A stretch of 64,000 bases of DNA. Source: Guptibacillus hwajinpoensis (lineage in GTDB: Bacteria; Bacillota; Bacilli; Bacillales; Guptibacillaceae). The position numbers and the translations under genes were made by a program. Where the stretch lies: assembly GCF_005144865.1 (NCBI RefSeq), contig NZ_SWFM01000005.1, positions 124,001 through 188,000 on the forward strand, read 5' to 3'. This document shows positions 7,810 to 16,498 of the stretch, piece after piece (the first letter of the stretch is position 1; each line of letters starts with the position of its first letter). The notes beneath the pieces are model-generated. The model was not told where the DNA came from, ran no database searches, and saw only the letters and a program-made list of their open reading frames with translations.

Positions 7810-7890
7810 TAGAATCCCTCCTGATAAAGCTATCTATCATCAGCATATTAAGGAGTAAGAAAGGATATTCTTAGGGTGTTTTATATTAAA

Positions 7891-7920
7891 TTAAAAACGG
7901 AAACCAGATGGTTTCCGTTA
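7891..7920 (-). terminator. Terminator overlapping the stop of the 7918-8265 gene
   Basis: On the minus strand AACGGAAACC, four bases, GGTTTCCGTT, then T residues. Confidence 0.8.
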
Positions 7921-8265
7921 ATTAGGATTGTAACTTATGTGGTAAGAAGCACGTGAACTTCCTATCATTAGTTCGTTAGTCTGGTGGTTCACTTCGTTGA
8001 TATTCTCTAGTGGAATTTCAAATAATGAGTGTGGAAGTGGAACAGTAGCCTCATCGGAGATCACTTTACCTTCTCCCTTAAGCTGAAGAAGTGTTGATGC
8101 TGTGTAGTCATCAACGGTCTTACCACGATGTAGAAATGCAAAGTCATCAATCTTCATAATTATCTTATCCACATCGTCTTGTTCTTTCTTCTCAATAATT
8201 AAATGTCCACCAACCCATTCAGTAAGCGTAGTACGAATTTCTGTTAACATTGTTGAAGTTTCCAT
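7918..8265 (-). CDS. Hypothetical protein, probably stress-induced
   Basis: 115 residues, no family recognised with confidence. The sequence is mixed alpha/beta and soluble: a helix (STMLTEIRTTLTEWVG), a strand (GHLIIEKKE), acidic DDVDKIIMKIDD and a beta-rich C-terminus. ATG 8265 has an AGGTG site six bases away and is chosen over the GTG at 8274, which overlaps that site. A sigB-type promoter close upstream (8286-8311) puts it with the stress genes of this region. Confidence 0.7.
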   Translation of the reverse strand: METSTMLTEIRTTLTEWVGGHLIIEKKEQDDVDKIIMKIDDFAFLHRGKTVDDYTASTLLQLKGEGKVISDEATVPLPHSLFEIPLENINEVNHQTNELMIGSSRASYHISYNPN

Positions 8266-8285
8266 ACTATTCACCTCACCATTAA

Positions 8286-8311
8286 CTTCCCCATTTTGAA
8301 GGTAGATAAAC
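8286..8311 (-). promoter_or_regulatory. Possible sigB promoter of the 7918-8265 gene
   Basis: On the minus strand GTTTAT (8311-8306), a 13- or 14-base spacer and GGGGAA or GGGAAG (8292-8286), 5 of 6 at each box. The predicted start of transcription leaves only a short leader before the ribosome site. Confidence 0.5.
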
Positions 8312-8380
8312 CGTTACTCTGAACTTGTAGAAGAGTAGATGCTATACTTAAAATACGAATAGAAACAAAGGATGATTGTA

Positions 8381-9442
8381 ATGAAGACAATTACGATAAA
8401 TGATGTTCTGGATAGAGAGCTTACGCTTATTGATGTACGAACACCAGCCGAATATGAAAAATTTCATATTCCAGGGGCCATCAATTTACCGGTTTTTTCT
8501 AATGAAGAAAGGGAATTGGTTGGGACGACATATAAGCAAAAAGGAACAGAAGCAGCGAAAGTACTAGGTATATCACTTATTTCACCATATCTTCCTGAAT
8601 TTTATGAGAAAGCGAAAGAACTATCTGGTGGAGAAGAATTTGCGGTTTATTGTTGGCGTGGAGGTATGCGAAGCAAAAGTTTGACTGTTATATATGACAT
8701 GATGGGACTTTCATGCTATCAGCTTGAAGGTGGTATTCGTTCTTATCGTCAAAAGGTGACAGAAGGGTTAGAGCATATAGCCAATCTAAATACACCATAC
8801 ATTGTTCTAGAAGGATTAACTGGCACATCCAAAACTGAAATTCTAAACGATTTGGAAAATAGAGGTTATCCTGTAGTTGACCTTGAAGGACTTGCTGCTC
8901 ATCGAGGATCAGTATTTGGAAGGGTTAACTTGCCTGAGCGAAGTCAGAAGGAATTTGAGGCAAAGCTCTATCACAGATTAAAGGAGATTGGAGATACCGC
9001 TTTTTATATTATTGAGTCTGAAAGCAAGCGACTTGGAAATATTATTATTCCTGACTTCATTCTCGATGGAAAACAAAAAGGGACGCGTATTCAAGTCCAC
9101 GCCCCGCTTTCTTATCGAATTCAAACGATCCTAAATACGTATCATCCTGAACAACATAAAGTTGAGATTATGAGAGGCATTAACAAGATCGAGAAGCGTT
9201 TTTCTGATGAAGATCGAGATGAAATCTACTCAGCAGTTGAAGACAACAATTATGCCTCAATTGTGGAGAGATTATTGCTTCATTACTATGACCCGCGGTA
9301 TGAGCACAAAGCATATGAAAACGAAGGTGACATTGTTAATCTTTCTTATAAAACACTCGAAGAAGGATGTCGGCTTGTCCAGAATGAAGTGGATCGATTG
9401 GGAACTATGCTTCGATCAGAAGGCGAGAAAGTTTCGCTTTAA
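8381..9442 (+). CDS. mnmH: tRNA 2-selenouridine (geranyl-2-thiouridine) synthase
   Basis: 353 residues: an N-terminal rhodanese domain (LIDVRTPAEYEKFHIPGA) with catalytic Cys near residue 91 in the diagnostic CWRGGMRSKS, then a P-loop GLTGTSKT near 145-152. This is the SelU/MnmH/YbbB layout. MnmH geranylates 2-thiouridine at the tRNA wobble base and exchanges it for selenium from selenophosphate. No selD is in the window, so whether selenium is used here is open. ATG 8381 lies eight bases from AAAGGA; the ATG at 8372 abuts that site and is rejected. The last 38 bases overlap the convergent gene. Confidence 0.9.
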   Translation: MKTITINDVLDRELTLIDVRTPAEYEKFHIPGAINLPVFSNEERELVGTTYKQKGTEAAKVLGISLISPYLPEFYEKAKELSGGEEFAVYCWRGGMRSKSLTVIYDMMGLSCYQLEGGIRSYRQKVTEGLEHIANLNTPYIVLEGLTGTSKTEILNDLENRGYPVVDLEGLAAHRGSVFGRVNLPERSQKEFEAKLYHRLKEIGDTAFYIIESESKRLGNIIIPDFILDGKQKGTRIQVHAPLSYRIQTILNTYHPEQHKVEIMRGINKIEKRFSDEDRDEIYSAVEDNNYASIVERLLLHYYDPRYEHKAYENEGDIVNLSYKTLEEGCRLVQNEVDRLGTMLRSEGEKVSL

Positions 9443-9869
9443 TTGATTTTCTTTCTTCTGGTAGCTGTTCATTGTTATATCGTTCAATAAGGTCGTCAAT
9501 TCGTTTGAAATACAAATTACTAACCCATGCCACATAACTTTTATAAACAGGCGACTTCAGGAAATGGATAAGCATGTTGTCGTCTGGACCGAAGTAATAG
9601 GATTTGTCGTCAAAAAAAGTAAAAAAGCGAGTGAATGATAATTTCGTAAATGAGTTGTCCATTTCAAATCGAAACCTGTTTAGTGGATCAGGAATTAAGC
9701 GAATAGTAAAAACGTCATCATTATCGAACATTTCTTTCGGTGTGGGTAAAATTAAATAAGGGTAGTCTCGATCATCAAGGGCAATGAAGAAATCTCCAGG
9801 CGACTCGTGACAGGTAGGGACTCGTTTGACGGTCGTTTCAACAATCAATTGATAGACGGAATCATTCAT
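9405..9869 (-). CDS. Conserved-looking hypothetical protein
   Basis: 154 residues, family not recognised. It is soluble and aromatic-rich, with an unusual run of Phe and Asp (RFFTFFDDKSYYFGPDDN), an N-terminal beta-rich part and a C-terminal helix rich in Lys and Arg. GGGAGG precedes the ATG. Its 3' end overlaps the end of mnmH on the opposite strand by 38 bases, so each transcript carries sequence antisense to the other. No terminator is visible for either gene in the overlap. Confidence 0.65.
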   Translation of the reverse strand: MNDSVYQLIVETTVKRVPTCHESPGDFFIALDDRDYPYLILPTPKEMFDNDDVFTIRLIPDPLNRFRFEMDNSFTKLSFTRFFTFFDDKSYYFGPDDNMLIHFLKSPVYKSYVAWVSNLYFKRIDDLIERYNNEQLPEERKSIKAKLSRLLIEA

Positions 9870-10019
9870 TGGTAATCCTCCCTTTTATAATCTATCATCA
9901 TTGTTACCGTACTAGTAAACTTGTATACCCTTTGTCGAAAAGTAGTTTATTACAATCTATTATCCAACCCTTAAAAAAATTCCTTTATTTCAAATATTAC
10001 AATTCAAAAGGCTGTTTTT

Positions 10020-10222
10020 GCAGACATTGTTGATAAAAGAGTAATGCGTGCTTTCCGCTCCAGGATGCTCGCTTTCCGCGGGGCGGGCGGTGAGCCTCCT
10101 CGTCGCTAACGCTCCTGTGGGGTCTCACCTGTCCCGCTAGTCCCGCAGGAGTCGAGCATCCTTCCGCTCCAATCATCTAATTGGGAATTCTTATACCAAC
10201 TCTTTTCAAAAACAACAATCTT
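10020..10222 (-). repeat. Dispersed GC-rich repeat, near full-length, inverted
   Basis: Begins GACATTGTTG and ends AACAACAATCTTATAAAA. The core between the two TTCCGCTCCA motifs is complete: GGATGCTCG (10061-10069) pairs with CGAGCATCC (10153-10161), and inside it GGTGAG/CTCACC and CTCCTG/CAGGAG are further inverted pairs. It occupies most of the 575-base gene-free stretch ahead of clpE. Confidence 0.85.
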
Positions 10223-10240
10223 ATAAAAAAGAACTTTTCA

Positions 10241-10274
10241 AAAAAAGCTGAGACTTATGTCTCGGCTTTTTTCT
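10241..10274. terminator. Bidirectional hairpin between divergent genes
   Basis: AGCTGAGAC, four bases, GTCTCGGCT with A-runs and T-runs on both sides. The flanking genes diverge, so neither needs a terminator here; it may close a transcript made across the adjacent repeat. Confidence 0.6.
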
Positions 10275-10309
10275 TTCTAAGTATTTTAGGAAAAAGATAA
10301 GCAAATCAC

Positions 10310-10338
10310 TTGAAAGTCAAAGATAGTCAAATTATAAT
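10310..10338 (+). promoter_or_regulatory. sigA promoter of clpE
   Basis: TTGAAA (10310-10315), 17 bases, TATAAT (10333-10338). The spacer contains the first CtsR box, so bound repressor would block RNA polymerase directly. Confidence 0.85.
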
Positions 10339-10365
10339 AAAGTTACAAGGTCAAAGATAGTCAAA
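10315..10365 (+). promoter_or_regulatory. Two CtsR operators upstream of clpE
   Basis: AGTCAAAGATAGTCAAA at 10315-10331 and GGTCAAAGATAGTCAAA at 10349-10365 match the CtsR consensus RGTCAAANANRGTCAAA. A further GTCAAAA half site follows at 10366. Spacing is 34 bases, about three helical turns. Confidence 0.93.
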
Positions 10366-10444
10366 GTCAAAACAACTACTTTGCCCTTTTACTAAACAAT
10401 ATTTAATTTAATTCTAAGGATATATATTAAAAGGAGGCCATCAT

Positions 10445-12568
10445 ATGCTTTGTGATCATTGTCAGCAAAATAATGCGTCAGTTCAATTGAATGTTCAAGT
10501 AAATGAGAGTAGAAAACGAGTTCATCTTTGTAGCACGTGTTATACAAAAGTGATGAATGGTCAAACTGCTCCATCACCAAAGGGTCAAATAGACGATTTC
10601 TTCAACTCCTTTATGAACCCATCAAACGGTTCAACTAGTGAACACGTGCCTGAAGCAGAAACTGAAAACGGAAAAAGCGGCTTGCTTGATGAATTAGGTC
10701 GAAATCTTTCTGATGCTGCGAAAGCTGGTTTAATTGACCCTGTGATTGGTAGGGAACAAGAAGTAGCTCGCGTGATTGAGACACTAAATAGAAGAAATAA
10801 AAATAATCCAGTTCTTATCGGAGAAGCAGGTGTTGGTAAAACAGCCATTGCCGAAGGTCTTGCTCTTCGAATTTCTGAAGGAAACGTTCCTTCGAAGCTA
10901 AAAAATAAAGAAATTTACTTACTGGATGTAGCGTCTCTTGTATCAAACACAGGAATTCGAGGACAGTTTGAAGAGAGAATGAAGCAACTGATTTCGGAAC
11001 TACAAAATAGAAAGAACGTCATTTTATTCGTGGATGAACTTCACCAGATTGTTGGTGCAGGATCAGCGGAAGGGTCAATGGATGCCGGAAACATTCTCAA
11101 ACCAGCACTCGCAAGGGGAGAGTTGCAGCTTATTGGTGCAACTACGCTTAAAGAGTATCGACAAATTGAGAAGGACGCAGCACTTGAGCGACGTTTCCAG
11201 CCAGTCATGGTAAACGAACCGTCCGTAGAAGAAGCGATTGAAATTCTAAATGGGCTTAAGCAGAAATACGAGGATTATCATGAAGTTAGCTACACACAAG
11301 AAGCAATCAAAGCATGTGTAACATTGTCTAACCGATTCATACAAGATCGTTTCCTTCCTGATAAGGCGATTGATTTACTGGATGAAGCAGGTGCGAAAAT
11401 GAACTTAACATTTGCTGAAACAAACCATGAAGAGGTTCAGAAACGTTTGCAGCAAATAGCTGTAGACAAGAAAAAAGCGACAGATGCTGAAGACTATGAA
11501 CAAGCTGCTAAACTTCGAGATGAGGAGTCTAAGCTTGAGAAACAGCTTGAAGAAACAGTAAATCATTCTTCGAAGAATGAGAATGTGATTGATATAGAAG
11601 AGATTCAGCACATTATCGAAGGTAAGACAGGAATCCCTGTACGCAAACTTCGTGAAGATGAACAAACCAAAATGAAAAACCTTGCTGAAAGACTTAATAC
11701 GAAGGTAGTTGGGCAAGAAGATGCCGTAAACAAGGTAGCAAAAGCGATTCGCAGAAGCAGAGCAGGTTTAAAACGTCAGAATCGACCTATCGGTTCGTTC
11801 CTATTCGTGGGGCCAACAGGTGTAGGTAAGACAGAACTTTCTAGATCTCTTGCTGAAGAAATGTTTGGAGACAGAGAAGCAATAATTCGACTTGATATGA
11901 GTGAGTACATGGAGAAACACTCTGTTTCTAAGCTCATTGGCTCACCTCCTGGATATGTAGGTCATGAAGAAGCAGGTCAGTTAACCGAGAGAGTGCGTCG
12001 CAAGCCTTATAGTATCTTATTAATTGACGAGGTCGAAAAGGCACATCCTGATGTCCAAAATATGTTCCTTCAGATTCTAGATGATGGTCGTTTGACAGAT
12101 AGTCAAGGGAGAACGGTTAGCTTTAAAGATACTGTTATTATTATGACAAGTAATGCTGGTACTGCTGAACGCAAAATTACTGTAGGCTTTGATTCAGCTG
12201 AGAGCTATACAGGAGTTATGGAAAGTTTAGGAAACTATTTCATGCCAGAATTCTTGAATCGATTTGATGGTATCATTCCGTTTAATTCGCTCGAGCAAAC
12301 AAGTCTTGTGACGATTGTAGATTTAATGATTCATGAATTAGATGAAAGTCTTGTTGAACAAAATATATCACTAACGATTAGTGATGATGCGAAAGTGAAA
12401 CTGGCAGAATTAGGGTACAATCCAAAGTTTGGTGCACGACCTCTTCGAAGAGTGATTGAAGAACATGTTGAAGATGGAATTGCAGACCTACTCGTTGATG
12501 AGGGTGACGTAAAATCAGTCACTGTTGAACTTATTGAAGGTAACATTGTCGTGAATAAACAAGCGTAA
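10445..12568 (+). CDS. clpE: ATP-dependent Clp protease ATPase subunit ClpE
   Basis: 707 residues. ClpE is a HSP100 unfoldase that feeds ClpP and helps clear aggregates after heat stress. The N-terminal zinc finger (Cys 3, 6, 29, 32) separates it from ClpC, which lacks it. Two AAA+ modules follow with Walker A GEAGVGKT near residue 126 and GPTGVGKT near 456, a UVR-type coiled segment between them ([20 protein letters not shown]), the SPPGYVGH pore/sensor region and a D2-small C-terminus. AAAGGAGG precedes the ATG. Two CtsR boxes over the promoter imply heat-inducible derepression. Confidence 0.95.
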   Translation: MLCDHCQQNNASVQLNVQVNESRKRVHLCSTCYTKVMNGQTAPSPKGQIDDFFNSFMNPSNGSTSEHVPEAETENGKSGLLDELGRNLSDAAKAGLIDPVIGREQEVARVIETLNRRNKNNPVLIGEAGVGKTAIAEGLALRISEGNVPSKLKNKEIYLLDVASLVSNTGIRGQFEERMKQLISELQNRKNVILFVDELHQIVGAGSAEGSMDAGNILKPALARGELQLIGATTLKEYRQIEKDAALERRFQPVMVNEPSVEEAIEILNGLKQKYEDYHEVSYTQEAIKACVTLSNRFIQDRFLPDKAIDLLDEAGAKMNLTFAETNHEEVQKRLQQIAVDKKKATDAEDYEQAAKLRDEESKLEKQLEETVNHSSKNENVIDIEEIQHIIEGKTGIPVRKLREDEQTKMKNLAERLNTKVVGQEDAVNKVAKAIRRSRAGLKRQNRPIGSFLFVGPTGVGKTELSRSLAEEMFGDREAIIRLDMSEYMEKHSVSKLIGSPPGYVGHEEAGQLTERVRRKPYSILLIDEVEKAHPDVQNMFLQILDDGRLTDSQGRTVSFKDTVIIMTSNAGTAERKITVGFDSAESYTGVMESLGNYFMPEFLNRFDGIIPFNSLEQTSLVTIVDLMIHELDESLVEQNISLTISDDAKVKLAELGYNPKFGARPLRRVIEEHVEDGIADLLVDEGDVKSVTVELIEGNIVVNKQA

Positions 12569-12575
12569 TAGTTGG

Positions 12576-12612
12576 AAAGGAAGTCGTTCTAAACAGAGCG
12601 GCTTTCTTTTTT
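12576..12612 (+). terminator. Terminator of clpE
   Basis: AAAGGAAGTCGTTCT and AGAGCGGCTTTCTTT pair over 15 positions with three G-U pairs, loop AAAC, then T-run. Confidence 0.85.
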
Positions 12613-12828
12613 TGTTACATTTTTACAAAAAGAGGGAAGTACATAAGTAGCGGTATTCCTGACCTATTCCAATTATATAGGTGTCATATAATGTCGTTTT
12701 TTGACTTCTTTTGTAATTGTGTGGCGAAAGTTCAGAATATTAGTTAAAATAAGTTGTTATATCTGCTACGTTATATAAGGAAGGTCAGGAAAGACTTCTC
12801 TACTATTTTATAAAGGAGCGAGAACAAA

Positions 12829-14097
12829 ATGGAACTGGATCAGCTAGAAATGAACCAGACGTTACAAGAAAGTCAGCCAGAAGGAAAGACAATTCCATAT
12901 TTAACAGCATTGATTGGATGGAGTCTTCCCGCAATTGAGGCCTGTGACAAGTTGAATCGGCCTTTTGTAGTGGTGGGTCCTCCTGATTTTAAGGAATATG
13001 CCGAGAAACACGACATCACTTTCGTAGGTTGGGAGTTTGACAGATTAAATGAAGGTTCTGACAAACTCTATAAGCAGCTTAAAGCATTAGGTGCAGAGGT
13101 TGCAGTCCCCCTTTATGAAGAGTGTGTCGAATGGGCAGGAGCTCTAAATTCACGCTTTAGAGAAGAGCCAAGACTTTTCAACCGTTCTCTCCTTTTAAGA
13201 GATAAGGGAATGATGAAACGTAAGGCACAGATGGCCGGTATTAAAGTTGGCGTGTTTGAAGAAGCAAGAGATAAAGAAGATGTAAAACGTTTTCTTAAAA
13301 GAGTGAACGAAGCTCTTCTGAAAGTAGATGGAGATAAATACGAACCGATTCACTGTAAGCCTCTAGATAAGGCTGGATCAGTGGGACATCGAGCTATTGA
13401 TGACCCTGCAGATATTGAAGCACTAACAGACACTGATTTTCCTCTACTAATGGAAAGTCATCTAGATGGACAAGAATTCTCTTGTGAAGTTTTCGTCCAC
13501 AAAGGAAAAATTCAATTTCTTAATATCACAGAGTATGTAAAGCTTGGATACTCTAACTTTGTACCGCCTTCCCCATCTCTTGAAGCGAAACGTCCAATCA
13601 TTCGAAAAGCAATTGAACAGCTAATCGAAGCATTTGAAATTGAGAACGGTGTTATTCATCCAGAGTATTTTGTTATGCCTGATGGTACCCTTCATTTTGG
13701 TGAGGTAGCGGCGAGAGTACCTGGTGGACATATATTTGATTTAATTGAACGCGCTTACGGATTCAGTGCATACGAAGCTCAAATTCTTTGTAGTGATCCA
13801 AATACGACAGAAGAAGAATTAAGAGAATTCTTCCCTGCTGAAGATGAGGCGCGAGGTTATGCTGGATGTCTAATGGTTCATCCACATGTAAACTTTATTG
13901 AGGAGCTCAACATTCCGGAAGAGCTTGAAAATCATGAGTTATTTGAGAAACATGATATGTTTACACCACCTCAAGGGAAAGTGGCTGAGCGAGTAGGATT
14001 TGGAAATCATTATGGTACGATCTTCTTCTTCGGAGATGATAGTGCTGAAATGACTCGTTTACTAGTTGACTATGAAAAGTATGACTTCTATTTATAG
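12829..14097 (+). CDS. ATP-grasp domain carboxylate-amine ligase, substrate unknown
   Basis: 422 residues. A Rossmann-like N-terminal lobe (ALIGWSLPAIEACDKLNRPF) leads into an ATP-grasp core: DKGMMKRKAQMAGIKV, the ATP-binding CKPLDKAGSVGH, the adenine-region MESHLDGQEFSCEVF and the Mg-binding EVAARVPGGHIFDLI. The last motif is shared with BacD, carnosine-synthase-like and L-amino-acid ligases that join an acyl-phosphate to an amine. The substrate cannot be deduced. AAAGGAG lies nine bases before the ATG. The next gene starts 32 bases downstream with no terminator between, so the two form an operon; see the finding on this pair. Confidence 0.8.
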   Translation: MELDQLEMNQTLQESQPEGKTIPYLTALIGWSLPAIEACDKLNRPFVVVGPPDFKEYAEKHDITFVGWEFDRLNEGSDKLYKQLKALGAEVAVPLYEECVEWAGALNSRFREEPRLFNRSLLLRDKGMMKRKAQMAGIKVGVFEEARDKEDVKRFLKRVNEALLKVDGDKYEPIHCKPLDKAGSVGHRAIDDPADIEALTDTDFPLLMESHLDGQEFSCEVFVHKGKIQFLNITEYVKLGYSNFVPPSPSLEAKRPIIRKAIEQLIEAFEIENGVIHPEYFVMPDGTLHFGEVAARVPGGHIFDLIERAYGFSAYEAQILCSDPNTTEEELREFFPAEDEARGYAGCLMVHPHVNFIEELNIPEELENHELFEKHDMFTPPQGKVAERVGFGNHYGTIFFFGDDSAEMTRLLVDYEKYDFYL

Positions 14098-14129
14098 AAC
14101 ATTATCTTTACCATAAAGGAGAATTTAGC

Positions 14130-16100
14130 ATGCCATCTGAAGTAACAGAAGGAAAGATTGCAAGGTTTTCCCGCTTTTTGACACGTCTCGAAGATGCTCC
14201 TTCTTACGCGAAGTCGCGTTATCAAACAGATGTTTATCAAGAAGCAAACCGTCTCCTTGAAACAGAAGAGGGGCTTGAAGTACTTTATCAATACGCACAT
14301 CGATTTGATGATGCAGGTGTTTTTCAGGACGGTCCATGGGAGGATGCATCGAAGCTGCAACCTCCACTAGTAGCAGGCTCTCTGCAGGCAAAAGGGCTTC
14401 CATATGTTATTGAGATGCTCAGCGATTTGCGTATGTTAGCCATTGCAGATGGAAAAGCCAATCATCCTAAAGTATCACAGGAAATGGCGATGGACTTCTT
14501 GAATGAAGTTATGGCTCTAAACCTGGATTTACTTTTTCCAGATGCTTCGGAGGCGTCTAGAATTGAGAAAAAGGAGAACACAGTTGAAGCACAGAGACTG
14601 TTTCGATTTATTTCACAGTATCTTTCTTCAAGCGCGCTATCGGAAACACTTATTCATGAAATTGAACGCTTAACAGCACAGCGTCCTATTACTGTGAAGC
14701 GGACTGTTTCAATGATAAGAATGGCCAAAGAAATGTTGAAAACGGAAACAAGTGACACACAGCGCAATGTCCTTGAGAAGTACATTGCTTCAGTTGAAGG
14801 GGCGTCAGAGTTAAGTAGTGCAAATCCGTTACCAAATGATTACCGTAAACAGCTGATGGCACTCTCTACTGAAGAGTTGCGTAAAGAGAGTGAAGCGCTG
14901 GGAGTTTCGATGAGAAATACGGGACTTTGCTCTCCGCAACATAGCGTTCTAGCAAGGTTTTTGAGTCGAAAATCTCCACACCTTCTTCCTATTTTGCTTC
15001 AGTTGACTGGCAAGGGGAAGGCGAATCTTGAAGAACACGCTGAACTTGTACACCAGCTTATTAAGGTAGCTCTCTTCCCTTCAACATGCCAATCGGTTTA
15101 CGGTCTTGCTCTATTACTTGAAAGAGGAGTATTGTCTGCATCTCCAGTAATGCCAGGCTTAAGGCGATTGATTGAACTGGATATACGTCCTGAAGTACGG
15201 AGCGCACTCTTCAAAACAGTAGGTGAAGGAGAAGGGCTAACAGCAAACAGCATTTTACTTGCTGGAGTGATTAGTGTTCTTGGTCAACCTCTTGGGGTTG
15301 GACAGGGTCTTAATCCAACTTGTCAGGCAGCGAGAGGAATTAGTCTATGGGCTCAGCACGCCCCAGGTTATTTATTAGAGATTATTCCAAGAGCTGCACG
15401 TGATGGTGATATTGATATGGTGTTCGAAGGTATTCACATTCACTCCAAAGATCTTCATGGAGGACTTGCACCAGATCTACATCCAGAGCTTGATCCTGTA
15501 TCGCTTGTACTTGTCCCGCATCTTGATCGTATATACAGCGAGATGATGAGCCGAGTCGCTCTTAGAGGAGAAGATGGGCACCGCTGGGTTAATCCAGCTT
15601 TCTATGGCGACTGGGTACAAAAAGGGTTTAGTACGGTTATCGAACCGATAACAGGTAGTGTAACGGATTATCCTGGTTTTGTTAGACTGTTTTATGCTAC
15701 ACATCATCCTGAATACAACGATGACTATGAACTAATCTATCCGAATCCTGTTGGCATTTTTATTACAAATGTTCATGGGAAGATGCTTGGTTTCCATGCT
15801 GTATCAATCCAAAGAATTGCCAAGAGCCCAGATGGAGAATATAGAGTTTATTTCTATAATCCGAACAATGATGGTTCGCAAAACTGGGGTCAAGGTATCG
15901 AAAGTACAGTGATGGATCAAGGAGAACTTCCTGGCGAAAGTTCTCTCCCATTCGATGAATTCACATCGAGGTTGTACGCATTTCACTATAATCCTTATGA
16001 ACAGGGAGATGCTTACGCAGTGGAGTCAGAGAACGTCTCGAATGTGAAGTCAATGGCTCTAGAGAGTTGGGGTCAGGAGTACACATGGATTAGTAAATAA
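14130..16100 (+). CDS. Uncharacterised 656-residue protein with papain-like C-terminal pattern
   Basis: Not a named family that I recognise. Residues 1-200 are helical and include SDLRMLAIADGKANHPKVSQ, weakly like a TerB-type helical domain. The middle part is helical repeat-like. The C-terminal third has GLNPTCQAARG (Cys 398), NVHGKMLGFHAVSI (His 556) and YFYNPNND (Asn 577), an order and spacing like papain-fold Cys-His-Asn/Asp triads. No signal peptide or membrane helix, so it is probably cytoplasmic. It is co-transcribed with the ATP-grasp ligase, and a terminator at 16110 ends the pair. Peptidase, transglutaminase-like or structural protein are all possible. Confidence 0.7.
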   Translation: MPSEVTEGKIARFSRFLTRLEDAPSYAKSRYQTDVYQEANRLLETEEGLEVLYQYAHRFDDAGVFQDGPWEDASKLQPPLVAGSLQAKGLPYVIEMLSDLRMLAIADGKANHPKVSQEMAMDFLNEVMALNLDLLFPDASEASRIEKKENTVEAQRLFRFISQYLSSSALSETLIHEIERLTAQRPITVKRTVSMIRMAKEMLKTETSDTQRNVLEKYIASVEGASELSSANPLPNDYRKQLMALSTEELRKESEALGVSMRNTGLCSPQHSVLARFLSRKSPHLLPILLQLTGKGKANLEEHAELVHQLIKVALFPSTCQSVYGLALLLERGVLSASPVMPGLRRLIELDIRPEVRSALFKTVGEGEGLTANSILLAGVISVLGQPLGVGQGLNPTCQAARGISLWAQHAPGYLLEIIPRAARDGDIDMVFEGIHIHSKDLHGGLAPDLHPELDPVSLVLVPHLDRIYSEMMSRVALRGEDGHRWVNPAFYGDWVQKGFSTVIEPITGSVTDYPGFVRLFYATHHPEYNDDYELIYPNPVGIFITNVHGKMLGFHAVSIQRIAKSPDGEYRVYFYNPNNDGSQNWGQGIESTVMDQGELPGESSLPFDEFTSRLYAFHYNPYEQGDAYAVESENVSNVKSMALESWGQEYTWISK

Positions 16101-16109
16101 TTAGGAGTT

Positions 16110-16144
16110 ACAGCGCCTTGGATTTGTTTCGAGGCGCTGTTTTG
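16110..16144 (+). terminator. Terminator of the ATP-grasp operon
   Basis: ACAGCGCCTT pairs with GAGGCGCTGT around a ten-base loop, followed by TTTTG. Confidence 0.85.
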
Positions 16145-16178
16145 TGTATAAATAAGGAAAAGAGAAGGAGGAGTTACA

Positions 16179-16475
16179 ATGATTGAACATGTTGTATTAT
16201 TTAAGTTTAGTAATGAAACAACAAAGGAACAGAAAGAAGAAGGGATGAAAAGGCTAATTCAGGTAAAGGGCAAGATTCCTGGCATTGCCGATATTCAAGC
16301 TGGAACTAACTTTTCAGATAGGAGTCAGGGCTTTGAAAGTGGATTAACGGTTCGATTTGAATCAAGAGAAGCTCTAGAAGCATATGGACCTCATCCAGCC
16401 CATCAAGAGGTAGTCGCATACTTAAAAGAAATTGGCATGACAGAAGTGTTAGCACTCGATTTTGAATGCTTGTAA
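16179..16475 (+). CDS. Dabb family stress-responsive alpha/beta-barrel protein
   Basis: 98 residues with the Dabb signature: EHVVLFKFSNETTKEQKEEG, then KIPGIADIQAGTNFSDRSQG and FESREALEAYGPHPAHQEV. These small dimeric ferredoxin-like barrels are often stress-induced; some are monooxygenases or cyclases, most have no assigned reaction. AAGGAGG precedes the ATG by six bases. The MDR reductase gene follows 23 bases downstream on the same transcript. Confidence 0.9.
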   Translation: MIEHVVLFKFSNETTKEQKEEGMKRLIQVKGKIPGIADIQAGTNFSDRSQGFESGLTVRFESREALEAYGPHPAHQEVVAYLKEIGMTEVLALDFECL

Positions 16476-16498
16476 GGAAGTGAAAGGAGAGAATACAT

